Shown here in pieces: positions 8,494-16,183 of a stretch of 45,617 bases of DNA (within the stretch, counting starts at the first letter, position 1; each line of letters opens with the position of its first letter). The position numbers and the translations under genes were made by a program. Source of the stretch: Armatimonadota bacterium (GTDB lineage: Bacteria; Armatimonadota; Armatimonadia; Armatimonadales; Capsulimonadaceae); assembly GCA_019239955.1 (NCBI GenBank), contig JAFAZD010000001.1, positions 1 through 45,617 on the forward strand, in the 5' to 3' direction. The notes under the pieces are model-generated. The model worked only from the letters and a program-made list of their open reading frames with translations, ran no database searches and had not been told where the DNA came from.

Positions 8494-9290
8494 ACATCCC
8501 GCCAGGTGGCGAGATGGACCTGGCCGGGGGTGAGGTAGGAGCGGACGGCCTCGTCGCAGACGGCGGCCAGGTCGCGCTCCCAGTCGTAGTCGCCGCCGAG
8601 GGTCTGGCGCAGAACGCGGTTGTCCGCGCCGGGGTGACAGATGATCTCAGTGACGCCCGGGCGGACGTGGCGCAGGTAGGCGGCGAGGGCCACGGCGGTC
8701 AGGCGGCCCTCCAGGGCGAGGCCAGCGCAGTGGTCAGCGGTGCGGAGGCCGTAGGCGGTGATGTGGCGCCGCGCCAGCCGGGCGGCCGCGCGCAGGGCGG
8801 CGACGGGTCGCCGCCTCCCGTGGTGGCCGAAGCGCGGCGGGGGCGCATCGGCGGGGAGGCGCACGGCGGGGATGCCGTACTCCATCGCTACGGCGCAGAC
8901 GACGCGCATCACCGGCGGGAAGGCGTGGACGTGGCCGTGCGAGGCGATGTGCGAGAGCGACAGGCGGTGGACGCGCAGCAGCAGGTCCAGCTGCTGCCGG
9001 AGTTGGCCCGCTATCTCGCGGACGGGCACCTCGCCGTGCAGCCAGGCCGCCGGGAACTGCCGGAAGCCCAGCGGTCGGCCATCTGATCCATGCAGCACAA
9101 GGTGAAGCCCGAGGTCCAGGGACGGCATCTCGCGCGCGCGGCGGACGGCATCTTCCAGGGCGTCGCCAGCGGCCATCAGGCCCGCCGACGTGACCAGGCC
9201 GTAGCGGTGGGCGCGCTCCACCCCCTCATTGATGGCGGAGTGGCGGCCGAAGGCCTCGGCATGAAGAATGACACGCGGGGCGGGCGTCAT
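8490..9290 (-). CDS. ChbG/YdjC-family deacetylase-like protein
   Basis: A 266-residue protein of the YdjC/ChbG/HpnK family, which removes acetyl groups from sugars with a divalent metal. Visible family features are the N-terminal strand and loop VILHAEAFG, LGLHLVLHGSDGRPLG near residue 60, SHIASHGHVHAFP near residue 113 and a C-terminal TEIICHPG. The family's usual N-terminal ADDFG reads AEAFG here, so one acidic residue is conservatively replaced and the other lost. Activity may be altered or absent. The start ATG lies 6 nt from a CATAAT box, so it is probably leaderless and separate from the ABC operon upstream. The end overlaps the convergent nuclease gene by 4 bp. Confidence 0.78.
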   Translation of the reverse strand: MTPAPRVILHAEAFGRHSAINEGVERAHRYGLVTSAGLMAAGDALEDAVRRAREMPSLDLGLHLVLHGSDGRPLGFRQFPAAWLHGEVPVREIAGQLRQQLDLLLRVHRLSLSHIASHGHVHAFPPVMRVVCAVAMEYGIPAVRLPADAPPPRFGHHGRRRPVAALRAAARLARRHITAYGLRTADHCAGLALEGRLTAVALAAYLRHVRPGVTEIICHPGADNRVLRQTLGGDYDWERDLAAVCDEAVRSYLTPGQVHLATWRDV

Positions 9291-9296
9291 ATCCCT

Positions 9297-9305
9297 ATTA
9301 TGACA
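9297..9305 (-). promoter_or_regulatory. Extended -10 promoter for the ChbG-like gene
   Basis: Minus-strand TGTCATAAT is an extended -10 (TGn plus CATAAT), 6 nt from the start codon. The same GTGTCATAATAGG string occurs before the GH44 gene at 26735-26747. Confidence 0.55.
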
Positions 9306-9308
9306 CCT

Positions 9309-10376
9309 TTAGGGCGTCGCCGCCAGGGGCCTAGCCTCTTCGGGCGCGGCAGAGCGGCGCTGCCAGCGCACCCACTGGAAGGCGAGCAGCACCAATAGGG
9401 TGACGGCCTGGATGACGTAGATCAAATCGTGCGAGACCTGCGCCCGGCTCTCCATGATCTCCGACCCCGCCGACAGCGCGCCGAAGAACAGGGCGGACAG
9501 GGCGACTCCCCACGGGTTCAGCCGCCCCAGCAGCGCCACGGCGACGGCCGTGAAGCCGTAGCCGCTTGCGTACTCCCCGAACAGAGTCCCCACCACACCC
9601 GATAGCTCGACCGCGCCCGCCAGCCCGCACAGCGCGCCGCTCCAGAGCATGGCGGCCATCTGCGTCCGCTCGACCGGGATGCCGGCGACGCGGGCGGCGT
9701 CGGCGTTGGCCCCGACCGCGCGAATGGCGAAGCCGCCGGGCGTGAGGCTGAGGAAGACCGCCACGAGGCCGAGGGCGGCCAGGGCCAACAGGAACCCCAT
9801 ATGCAGCGGATTCTCCGGCACGAGGATCGGCAGGGTCGCCGCCGGGGGCAGCGGCTCGGCGTAGCCGGGCAGGCTGCCGCCCGCCGTCTGCTGTAGGGGA
9901 CCGTGCAGGGTGAACGAAAGCAGATCGGCGGCGACGAAGTTGAGCATGATGGTGCTGATGACCTCCGGCACGCCGCGCGCCACGCGCATCCATCCCGCCA
10001 GCCCCGCCCAGACCGCGCCCGCCGCCGCCCCGCCGATTAAGACCAGCGGCAGCAGCACGACGGCGGGGAGGCCGTGCAGCCGGTACGCGCCGAGCGCGCA
10101 GGCGGCCAGCGCGCCGACCAGGATCTGGCCCTCGCCGCCGATGTTCCACAGCCGCGCCCGGAAGGCGATGGCGACGCCCAGGCCGGTGAGCAGAAGCGGC
10201 GTCGCCTTCGTGAGCGTGTTGCCGATATCGTAGCGCGTCCCGAACGCGCCGGACGCAAGCGCGCCCAGGGCCGCCATCGGGCTGCCGTGGGCGAGCAAGA
10301 TCACGCCGACCGTCAGCAGAAACGCCGTCAGCAGGGCGGCGGCGATTCGGATCGTCCCCAGGAGCAGGTCACGCAT
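9309..10376 (-). CDS. BMP/nucleoside-type ABC transporter permease
   Basis: A 355-residue polytopic inner-membrane permease of the BPD_transp_2 (RbsC/NupP-like) family, with about nine hydrophobic segments. The conserved stretch LWNIGGEGQILVGALAA near residue 75 and GVPEVISTIMLNFVAADLL near 138 are typical of the first permease of nucleoside importers (YufP/NupP). IRAVGANADAARVAGIPVERTQ and YGFTAVAVALLGRLNPWGV are also characteristic. Its start overlaps the end of the ATPase gene by 8 bp, so translation is coupled. The second permease that normally completes such importers is not found downstream, where the unrelated ChbG-like gene follows. Confidence 0.88.
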   Translation of the reverse strand: MRDLLLGTIRIAAALLTAFLLTVGVILLAHGSPMAALGALASGAFGTRYDIGNTLTKATPLLLTGLGVAIAFRARLWNIGGEGQILVGALAACALGAYRLHGLPAVVLLPLVLIGGAAAGAVWAGLAGWMRVARGVPEVISTIMLNFVAADLLSFTLHGPLQQTAGGSLPGYAEPLPPAATLPILVPENPLHMGFLLALAALGLVAVFLSLTPGGFAIRAVGANADAARVAGIPVERTQMAAMLWSGALCGLAGAVELSGVVGTLFGEYASGYGFTAVAVALLGRLNPWGVALSALFFGALSAGSEIMESRAQVSHDLIYVIQAVTLLVLLAFQWVRWQRRSAAPEEARPLAATP

Positions 10377-12045
10377 GGGCCGGGGCCGCCTTGCCGCCCA
10401 TCATCAGGCCCAGGGTCTCGCGCGGCGTGTCCGAGGGAACGATGCCGACGATGCGGCCTTCGTAGAGGACGGCGATGCGAGTACTCAGGGCGATCACCTC
10501 GTCCAGTTCGGTGGAGATGAGGACGAGGGACCCGCCCTCGGCCCGCCGCTGACGCAGGCGGGCGTGGACGTAAGCCGTCGCCGCGACATCCAGGCCGCGC
10601 GTCGGGCTGACGGCGATCAGCAGCGGCGGCTTGCGCCACAGGGCGCGGGCGATCACGATCTTCTGCTGGTTGCCGCCGGACAGCGCGGCGGCGGGGGCGT
10701 CCAGGCTGTCGGCCCGCACGTCGAACTCGCGGGCGATCTGGGCGGCGAAGCGGCGCAGGGCGGGGCGGTTCAGGAACGGGCCGCGCCGGAACTGCGGCAG
10801 CGCGGCGGCCTCCAGCATCAGGTTCTCGGCGACGCTGAACGGCAGGGCCAGGCCGTCCCGGTGCCGGTCGGGGGGGATCAGGGCGATGCCGAGGCGCGCG
10901 AGGTCCGGTGGGCGCAGCCGGGAAATGGCCTGCCCGTTCAACGTGATCGTGCCGCCGGCCCAGGGGCGCAGGCCGGTGAGCGCCTGCGCCAGCTCCGCCT
11001 GCCCGTTGCCGTCCACGCCCGCGAAGCCGAGTATCTCGCCGGGGGTCAGCATGAAGGAGATGTCGCGCAGGGCGACCGCATCAGGCTGCGGCGCGGTGGT
11101 GAGATGGGAGACAGTGAGGGTGGCCTCTCCCGCCCCCAATTCTGGGGGAGAGTCCCCAGCGCGGGAATGCTGGTCGGAATGTCCCTGGGGCTGGAACCCC
11201 CAGGCTAAATGGACGGAACCCGCTTCGCGGCTGGGAGGATTGTCCTGTAGCCCCGAAGGGGGTTCGCTCCGTTGAGCCTGGCCGTTCAGGGCCAGGGGCG
11301 TTCCCCCCAAACTTGCGGGCTGAGGGCCATCTCCACCCACCATACGCCGGGCCAAATCCTCGGGGCTGGTTTCTCGCACGTCTATCGTGCCGACGACGCG
11401 CCCCCGGCGCAGCACGGTCACGCGGTCGCAGAGGGCCATCACCTCGCCTAGCTTGTGCGAGACGAAAACCAGCGAGCGGCCCTCGGCGCGCAGGGCGCGC
11501 AGGACGCCGAACAATTCGCCGATCTCGCCGGGCGCGAGCACGGCGGTCGGCTCATCGAAGAGCAGGATACGGGCGTCGCCCAGCAGTGCCTTCAGAATCT
11601 CGACGCGCTGCTGCGTACCGACGGGCAGGTCGGCGATGCGGGCGTCCAGCGGGATGCACCACCCGAGCCGCCTGGCCGTTTCCTCGGCCTTCCGGGTGAT
11701 TTGTTTATGGTCAATCAGCAGCCCCTGGTCCTGGGCGACCAGGGCGAGGTTCTCCAAGACGGTGAAGGGGGGGACCAGCAGGAAATGCTGATGCACCATG
11801 CCGATGCCGGCGCGGGCGGCGTCACGCGGTGAGGCGAACGAGACCGGATGGCCCCCCACGGCGATGCTCCCCGCCGTCGGCGCGAGCAGGCCGCGCACGA
11901 TGTTCATCAGGGTGCTCTTGCCCGCCCCGTTCTCGCCGAGCAGGGCGTGTATCTCGCCGGGCACGAGCGTGAAGTCCACGCCGTCCAGGGCGCGCAGCGC
12001 GCCGAACCGCTTGCCGATGCCGCGCAACTCTAACGCGGGTGTCAC
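10369..12045 (-). CDS. BMP/nucleoside-type ABC transporter ATPase (two ATPase domains)
   Basis: A tandem-ATPase protein of the RbsA/NupO/YufO type that powers import. The first domain has Walker A GENGAGKST, then PVGTQQRVEILKAL and LLFDEPTAVL. The second has GVDGNGQAE (degenerate Walker A), LSGGNQQKIVIARAL and SPTRGLDV. I chose GTG 12045 because GGAGGGG lies 6 nt upstream and the protein then begins TPALELRGIGKRFG, as in the family; ATG 12087, overlapping the previous stop, is the alternative. The linker between the domains carries an extra Pro/Gly/Ser-rich stretch of about 50 residues encoded by palindromic repeats at 11130-11279. Operon with the lipoprotein and permease genes. Confidence 0.9.
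   Translation of the reverse strand: MTPALELRGIGKRFGALRALDGVDFTLVPGEIHALLGENGAGKSTLMNIVRGLLAPTAGSIAVGGHPVSFASPRDAARAGIGMVHQHFLLVPPFTVLENLALVAQDQGLLIDHKQITRKAEETARRLGWCIPLDARIADLPVGTQQRVEILKALLGDARILLFDEPTAVLAPGEIGELFGVLRALRAEGRSLVFVSHKLGEVMALCDRVTVLRRGRVVGTIDVRETSPEDLARRMVGGDGPQPASLGGTPLALNGQAQRSEPPSGLQDNPPSREAGSVHLAWGFQPQGHSDQHSRAGDSPPELGAGEATLTVSHLTTAPQPDAVALRDISFMLTPGEILGFAGVDGNGQAELAQALTGLRPWAGGTITLNGQAISRLRPPDLARLGIALIPPDRHRDGLALPFSVAENLMLEAAALPQFRRGPFLNRPALRRFAAQIAREFDVRADSLDAPAAALSGGNQQKIVIARALWRKPPLLIAVSPTRGLDVAATAYVHARLRQRRAEGGSLVLISTELDEVIALSTRIAVLYEGRIVGIVPSDTPRETLGLMMGGKAAPAHA
11130..11279. repeat. Palindromic repeats translated inside the ABC ATPase linker
   Basis: Three adjacent hairpins lie in frame. 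They are CCCCCA/TGGGGG (11133-11148), a CCTGGGG/CCCCAGG-type stem (about 11184-11204), and a 78-bp core (11202-11279) whose 20-nt outer arms match at 16 positions and which encloses CGCTTCGCG and CCCCGAAGGGG hairpins. The core is 26 codons long and keeps the reading frame. The encoded residues lie between the two ATPase domains, where extra sequence is least harmful. Confidence 0.65.
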
Positions 12046-12086
12046 AAGAACCCCTCCGGCTCGCCTGAGGGGGTCACCTTGCATCA

Positions 12087-13112
12087 TTACGACCCCGTCA
12101 CCTTCAGCGTACCGGCGGCGATCTGCTGCTCCGCCTGCTGAACCCTCGCCCTGCCTGCCGCCGGGATGACGCTCGCTAATTTGGGGTTGTCCACCAAGCG
12201 CACGTCGCCCGACTTGAGGCCCAGGGCAAGCGGCTGTCCCTTGAACGAGCCGTCCTTGACGGACTTGGCGATTTCGTCAAAGGCCTTGGGGATGTCCAGC
12301 AGGGCGCTGGAGAGGACGTTGCCGGCCTTGCCGTTCTCGTCGGCGTTGACGCCGAAGGTGTAGACGCCGGGCTTGCCATCGGCGGCCTGGAACATGCCCG
12401 CCGCCGCGGCGTCACAGTTGTGCGCGATGACGTCGGCCCCGCTGCCGAGCAGGGAGTCGGTCGCGGCTTTGGCGGCGGACGTGTCGGTCCAGCTGTTGAG
12501 GTAAATAGGCGTGAACTGAAACTTGGGGTTGATGGCCCGCGCGCCGGCGGCGAAGGCCTCTGCGGCGCGCTTGACGGGGGGCAGCTCCTGCCCGCCCACG
12601 AAGCCGCCCTTGCCGCTCTTGGAGACCAGAGCGGCCTCCATGCCCTGCAAGTACGTCCCCTCCTCGGTGGCAAAGAGGATCGGCGCGACGTTCGGGCCGG
12701 CTTTCTCCTCGCCGCCGGTCGTGATGAAGACGGTCTTGGGGAACTGCTTGGCGGCTTTGGCGGCGTCAGGACCGAACTCGTCGCCGTGCGCGAAGATGAT
12801 GTTGTAGCCCCGGCTGGCGAAGTCGCGGAAGGCCCCGGCGAATTGATCGGGCTTGAGGCTTTCCTGCTTGTCCCCCTGCGCCCCCAGGTCCTGCTCGATC
12901 TTTTGCAGCCCCGCGTAGGCCGACTGATTCCAGCCGCCATCGGTGACGGGGCCCGTAGTCAGGAGCGCGGCCTTGAAGCCGCTGGAGGCCGGAGCGCCGC
13001 CGGAGGGCGTGGCCGGGTTCGTGCCCGTCTTGTTGTCGCCGCAGCCGGCGAGGGCGAGGGGCAGGCAGACGAGCAGGGGAAGCAGGAGAAGGCGTCGGCG
13101 TGTCAAGGGCAT
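12087..13112 (-). CDS. BMP-family ABC transporter substrate-binding lipoprotein
   Basis: A 341-residue extracytoplasmic binding protein. The lipobox LALAGCG places the lipidated Cys near residue 24, followed by a Ser/Pro/Gly linker. The mature domain is the BMP/PnrA type: ALLTTGPVTDGGWNQSAYAGLQ near residue 50, GYNIIFAHGDEFG near 107 and FVGGQELPPVKRAAEAFAAGA near 170. The family binds purine nucleosides or related molecules; substrate identity cannot be read here. The start has GAGAGGA upstream. It follows the HIT gene by 13 bp and its stop overlaps or abuts the ATPase start region, making one import operon. Confidence 0.92.
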   Translation of the reverse strand: MPLTRRRLLLLPLLVCLPLALAGCGDNKTGTNPATPSGGAPASSGFKAALLTTGPVTDGGWNQSAYAGLQKIEQDLGAQGDKQESLKPDQFAGAFRDFASRGYNIIFAHGDEFGPDAAKAAKQFPKTVFITTGGEEKAGPNVAPILFATEEGTYLQGMEAALVSKSGKGGFVGGQELPPVKRAAEAFAAGARAINPKFQFTPIYLNSWTDTSAAKAATDSLLGSGADVIAHNCDAAAAGMFQAADGKPGVYTFGVNADENGKAGNVLSSALLDIPKAFDEIAKSVKDGSFKGQPLALGLKSGDVRLVDNPKLASVIPAAGRARVQQAEQQIAAGTLKVTGS

Positions 13113-13125
13113 GTTCCTCTCGGCG

Positions 13126-13470
13126 CTAGCCGGGCGGCCAGGTCAGGTGGCGTCCGCCGAGCAGGTGCAGGTGCAGGTGGTCCACGGTCTGCCCGCCGTC
13201 GGGGCCGACGTTGACGACGACCCGGAAGCCGCCGTCGGCCAGGCCCAGGGTGCGGGCGACGTGGACGGCGGCCTGCATCAGTTGGCCCAGCAGCAGCGTG
13301 TCCCCCTCCCCGGCGTCCAATAGATTGATGAGCGGCCTTTTCGGGACTACGAGAACGTGCGTCGGGGCCTGCGGGGCCACGTCCCGGAAGGCCAGAACGT
13401 TGTCGTCCTCGTAGATGATGTCGGTGGGGATTTCGCGGGCGATGATCTTGCCAAAGATGGTGTCAGGCAT
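13126..13470 (-). CDS. HIT-family (HinT-like) nucleotide hydrolase
   Basis: A 114-residue cytoplasmic histidine-triad protein. The diagnostic HLHLHLLGG motif sits near residue 97; the opening PDTIFGKIIAREIPTDIIYEDDNVLAFRD and PTHVLVVPKRP match bacterial HinT, which hydrolyses purine nucleoside phosphoramidates. It starts 2 bp after the mtaB stop and ends 13 bp before the BMP lipoprotein, so mtaB, this gene and the importer may share one transcript. Pairing with a nucleoside-type importer is consistent with purine salvage, but that is inference from context. Confidence 0.93.
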   Translation of the reverse strand: MPDTIFGKIIAREIPTDIIYEDDNVLAFRDVAPQAPTHVLVVPKRPLINLLDAGEGDTLLLGQLMQAAVHVARTLGLADGGFRVVVNVGPDGGQTVDHLHLHLLGGRHLTWPPG

Positions 13471-13516
13471 ACCTACCCCTGCCGCTGCGCGGCTGCCCCC
13501 TCCCTGCCAGGGAAGG
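13470..13516. repeat. Half palindromic repeat forming the mtaB C-terminus
   Basis: About 46 bp nearly identical to the left half of the element at 7436-7580 (CCTACCCCTGCCGCTGCGCG and onward). It encodes the last residues of MtaB (REGAAAQRQG) and supplies its stop codon, so an insertion seems to have replaced or extended the original gene end. Confidence 0.6.
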
Positions 13517-15017
13517 AAAGAACGCCCAGCGCGTCGCCGTCAGGCGTGATGTCGGTGAGCGTCACAGGAACGATCTCGCCGCGCAGCGTCGGCGGGGCCT
13601 CGAACTGGACGCGGATGTAGTTGCCGGTGTAGCCGGACAGCCAGCCGGCTCCCCTGCCCCGGCCTTCGACGAGGACAGGCGCCGTCTGGCCCAGCTCGGC
13701 GGCGGCGAAGGCGCGCTGGCTGGCCAGGCAAACGTCGGACAGCTCCCTGTGCCGGCACTCCTTCTCTTCGGGCGGCACGTCATCTGTCCTCTCTGCGGCG
13801 GCGGTGCGCGGGCGGGGCGAGTAGCGGAAGACGTGGGTGCGCGCGAACCCTATTCGGGCGGCGAAGGCGAGGGTGTTCTCAAACAGGGCGCGCGTCTCGC
13901 CGGGGAAGCCGACGATGAGATCGGTGGTCAGGCCGATGCGCGGGATCGCCGCGCGCAGTCGCGCGACGTGCTCGGCGAAGAACCGGGTGTCGTAGGGCCG
14001 GTTCATGGCACGCAGCATCGTGTCGTCGCCGCTCTGCAGGGACAGGTGCAGGTGCGGGGCGATGTGCGGATGCGTCGCCATGGCCCGGATGATCTCGTCC
14101 GGGACTTCCACGGGCTGCACGGAGGAGAGGCGGACGCGCGCGATGCCGGGAATGTCGGCGACGGCGAGCAGGACTTCGGCGAGGCGCGCGCCGCCGCTGC
14201 CGGTCTCTGGGCCATATGCGCCGACGCATACTCCGGTGACGACCACCTCTTTGATTCCCTGCTCCGCCATCTGCCGGGCCTCCGCGACGACGTCGGCGAA
14301 AGCACGGCTGGCGAGGGTGGCGCGCGTGTAGGGGATGGAGCAGAAGGCGCAGAAGTAGGTGCAGCCGTCCTGAACCTTGAGCGTCCCGCGCGTCCGGTGC
14401 AACGCCTGCGGCCTCTCGGCGAGCGAAGCAGGGGAGATCAGGTCTTCCGGGAAGACGGCGACGGGGAGGCCCCCACCCCGGCTCGTTCCTCGCCCCCCCT
14501 CTCCCGGCTCTGCGGGGGAGGGGCCACTCACTACGGCGCTGTGCCACTCGTCCAGAGGCATCAGGGCAGTAGTCACCGGCCCATCTCCCATTCTTATGGG
14601 GGAGGGGGGGCGCGAAGCGCCGGGGTGGGGGCCGGCGGCCTCAGACGCGGGCGAGGACGAATACTGGATTAAATCCGGGAAGGCGCTCAGGACGTGCGCG
14701 GCGGCGCGCATCTTCTGGGCGTTGGGGACCAGAAGCGTCGCCCCCTCCACTGCCTCCCCCGTGTCCAGGGCCGTCTGGGCGAAGCAGCCGGTCAGCACCA
14801 CCCTCGCGCCGGGACTCTGCCGGGCCGCCTTGCGCGCCAGGTGGCGGGACTTGCGATCCGCCGCGCCCGTCACCGAGCAGGTATTGATGACGTACACATC
14901 GGCGGGTGCGTCGAAGTCCGTCAGGGTGAAGCCCAGCCGCTCGAAGCTGTCGGCGATGCGCTCGGTCTCGTACTGATTGACCTTGCAACCGAGGTTGGCG
15001 AATGCGGCGGTCGGCAT
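13473..15017 (-). CDS. mtaB: tRNA t6A37 methylthiotransferase MtaB
   Basis: A radical SAM enzyme that converts t6A37 to ms2t6A37 in tRNAs reading ANN codons. The UPF0004 domain has Cys in LGCKVNQYET (C11), NTCSVT (C47) and GCFAQ (C78). The radical SAM domain has the CxxxCxxC cluster in DGCTYFCAFC near residue 220, and a TRAM-like domain ends the protein. At 514 residues it exceeds the usual 430-450. The excess lies mainly between the first two domains, where about 56 Pro/Gly/Ser-rich residues come from a palindromic repeat at 14468-14633; the C-terminus is also repeat-derived. The start ATG lies 8 nt from a TACACT box, so the mRNA may be leaderless. Operon with the HIT gene. Confidence 0.9.
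   Translation of the reverse strand: MPTAAFANLGCKVNQYETERIADSFERLGFTLTDFDAPADVYVINTCSVTGAADRKSRHLARKAARQSPGARVVLTGCFAQTALDTGEAVEGATLLVPNAQKMRAAAHVLSAFPDLIQYSSSPASEAAGPHPGASRPPSPIRMGDGPVTTALMPLDEWHSAVVSGPSPAEPGEGGRGTSRGGGLPVAVFPEDLISPASLAERPQALHRTRGTLKVQDGCTYFCAFCSIPYTRATLASRAFADVVAEARQMAEQGIKEVVVTGVCVGAYGPETGSGGARLAEVLLAVADIPGIARVRLSSVQPVEVPDEIIRAMATHPHIAPHLHLSLQSGDDTMLRAMNRPYDTRFFAEHVARLRAAIPRIGLTTDLIVGFPGETRALFENTLAFAARIGFARTHVFRYSPRPRTAAAERTDDVPPEEKECRHRELSDVCLASQRAFAAAELGQTAPVLVEGRGRGAGWLSGYTGNYIRVQFEAPPTLRGEIVPVTLTDITPDGDALGVLSFPGREGAAAQRQG
14468..14633. repeat. Palindromic element inserted in frame in mtaB
   Basis: A 166-bp element bounded by perfect 15-bp inverted repeats (GGCCCCCACCCCGGC at 14468-14482, its complement at 14619-14633). 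Inside are CCCCTC/GAGGGG and CTCCCAT/ATGGGGGAG hairpins and a GCGCGAAGCGC end. It encodes a low-complexity linker between the MTTase and radical SAM domains and contains no stop in the mtaB frame. Confidence 0.7.
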
Positions 15018-15025
15018 GACGCCCT

Positions 15026-15031
15026 AGTGTA
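15026..15031 (-). promoter_or_regulatory. -10 box for the mtaB operon
   Basis: Minus-strand GGTACACT lies 8 nt before the mtaB ATG with no Shine-Dalgarno between them. The layout (hexamer, short GCGTC-ending spacer, ATG) matches the DUF512 start at 2237. Confidence 0.45.
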
Positions 15032-15148
15032 CCGCACGGGGCGGCGCGGTGTCAAGAAACAGACTGCCTGCCGCGTTTACACCGCATTTTCACCGGGAAG
15101 AAGGGGCTCGGCAACGCGGCATCGAGGCCGCGATAGAAAGGCAAGACG

Positions 15149-15649
15149 ATGGCAAAAGTGACGACCCTCAAGGAATTGTACGTGGAGCAGCTGCAGGACC
15201 TCTACAGTGCGGAGCAGCAGATCATCGCGACACTGCCCAAGATGATGGACGCGGCCCAGAACGCGCAACTCAAGCAGGGCTTCCAGATGCACCTGGAGCA
15301 GACCCAGGGGCACGCCCAGCGCCTGGAGCAGGTCCTCCAGAACCTGGGAGAGAAGCCCGGCGGCGTGACCTGCCAGGCCATGCAGGGGCTGGTCAAGGAG
15401 GCGCAGGAGACCATGAAGGAGACCGAGCCGGGGCCGGTGCAGGACGCCGCGCTGATCGCCGACGCCCAGCGGGTCGAGCATTATGAGATGGCCGGCTACG
15501 GCACCGTCATCACCCTCGCCAAGCAGGTCGGCGACACCCAGGCGGCCGGACCGCTGGGGCAGACGCTGCAGGAGGAGAAGCAGACCGACGAAAAGCTGAC
15601 CCAGGTGGCGGAGAGCATGGTCAACCCGCAGGCCGCCCAGCAGGGCTAA
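15149..15649 (+). CDS. DUF892 ferritin-like protein (YciE/YciF type)
   Basis: A 166-residue helical-bundle protein of the DUF892 family, ferritin-like stress proteins whose biochemical role is not settled. The opening TLKELYVEQLQDLYSAEQQI, then LKQGFQMHLEQTQGHAQRLEQVL and DAQRVEHYEMAGYGTVITLAKQ, are the conserved helices and supply the Glu/His residues that would bind two metals. The start has AAAGG upstream. It has no close operon partner upstream; the DUF5335 gene follows after 106 bp on the same strand and both may respond to stress, which is inference. Confidence 0.9.
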   Translation: MAKVTTLKELYVEQLQDLYSAEQQIIATLPKMMDAAQNAQLKQGFQMHLEQTQGHAQRLEQVLQNLGEKPGGVTCQAMQGLVKEAQETMKETEPGPVQDAALIADAQRVEHYEMAGYGTVITLAKQVGDTQAAGPLGQTLQEEKQTDEKLTQVAESMVNPQAAQQG

Positions 15650-15755
15650 GACTGCCCGCATGAGTTCCGGCAGCCCGGCGCGTATGGAAGGCGTTTCAAG
15701 CCCCCGCGCGCCGGGCAATTATTTTGGAGAGGATACGGAGAAAGGAGAGCGACCG

Positions 15756-16148
15756 ATGGTGACGCGAGAGATTCCCCGCGACGAGTGGGCGGAGTTCTTT
15801 GACGAGTTAAGCAGTCAGGATGAGGCGGCCCTGGTCACGGTGGAGGCGCTGGGCGGCGACGTGGGCGATCAACTGGTGGCGCGCGACCTGCGGCTGCAAG
15901 GCATCACGGTGGAGGAAAAAGGGAGCGACCGGGGCCAGATCGAGATCATGCTGGGCGATGACCCGGTCAGCCACATCGCGCACGTCATCACGACCCCCAC
16001 CCGCGTCTTCATTCTGGAGACCGAGGACGGCGAGCCGCAGACCCTGCAGATCGAGGCCGAGGACGCGCCGACCACCCTCGTGCATTTCCGCCCGTTCTCG
16101 GAGACCGGGATTCTGGACGGCACGGCCGGTCTCGAAGACGACGAATGA
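15756..16148 (+). CDS. DUF5335 family protein
   Basis: A 130-residue acidic cytoplasmic protein that I recognise as DUF5335, a family without assigned function. The opening TREIPRDEWAEFFDELSSQDEAALVTVEALG and the beta-rich remainder (ISHIAHV-type strand at 70-75, VHFRP near the end) fit. I chose ATG 15756 because AAAGGAG precedes it at good distance; the frame stays open upstream to 15660 without another ribosome binding site. A strong bidirectional terminator starts at its stop codon. It is probably expressed with, or in parallel to, the DUF892 gene. Confidence 0.75.
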   Translation: MVTREIPRDEWAEFFDELSSQDEAALVTVEALGGDVGDQLVARDLRLQGITVEEKGSDRGQIEIMLGDDPVSHIAHVITTPTRVFILETEDGEPQTLQIEAEDAPTTLVHFRPFSETGILDGTAGLEDDE

Positions 16149-16179
16149 AAATGCCCGGCCTTGCGGGCCGGGCATTTTC
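16147..16179. terminator. Bidirectional intrinsic terminator
   Basis: A perfect 14-bp stem (GAAAATGCCCGGCC and its complement) with a TTGCG loop, with T-runs on both strands. It separates the convergent DUF5335 and rpsR genes. Confidence 0.93.
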
Positions 16180-16183
16180 TGGT

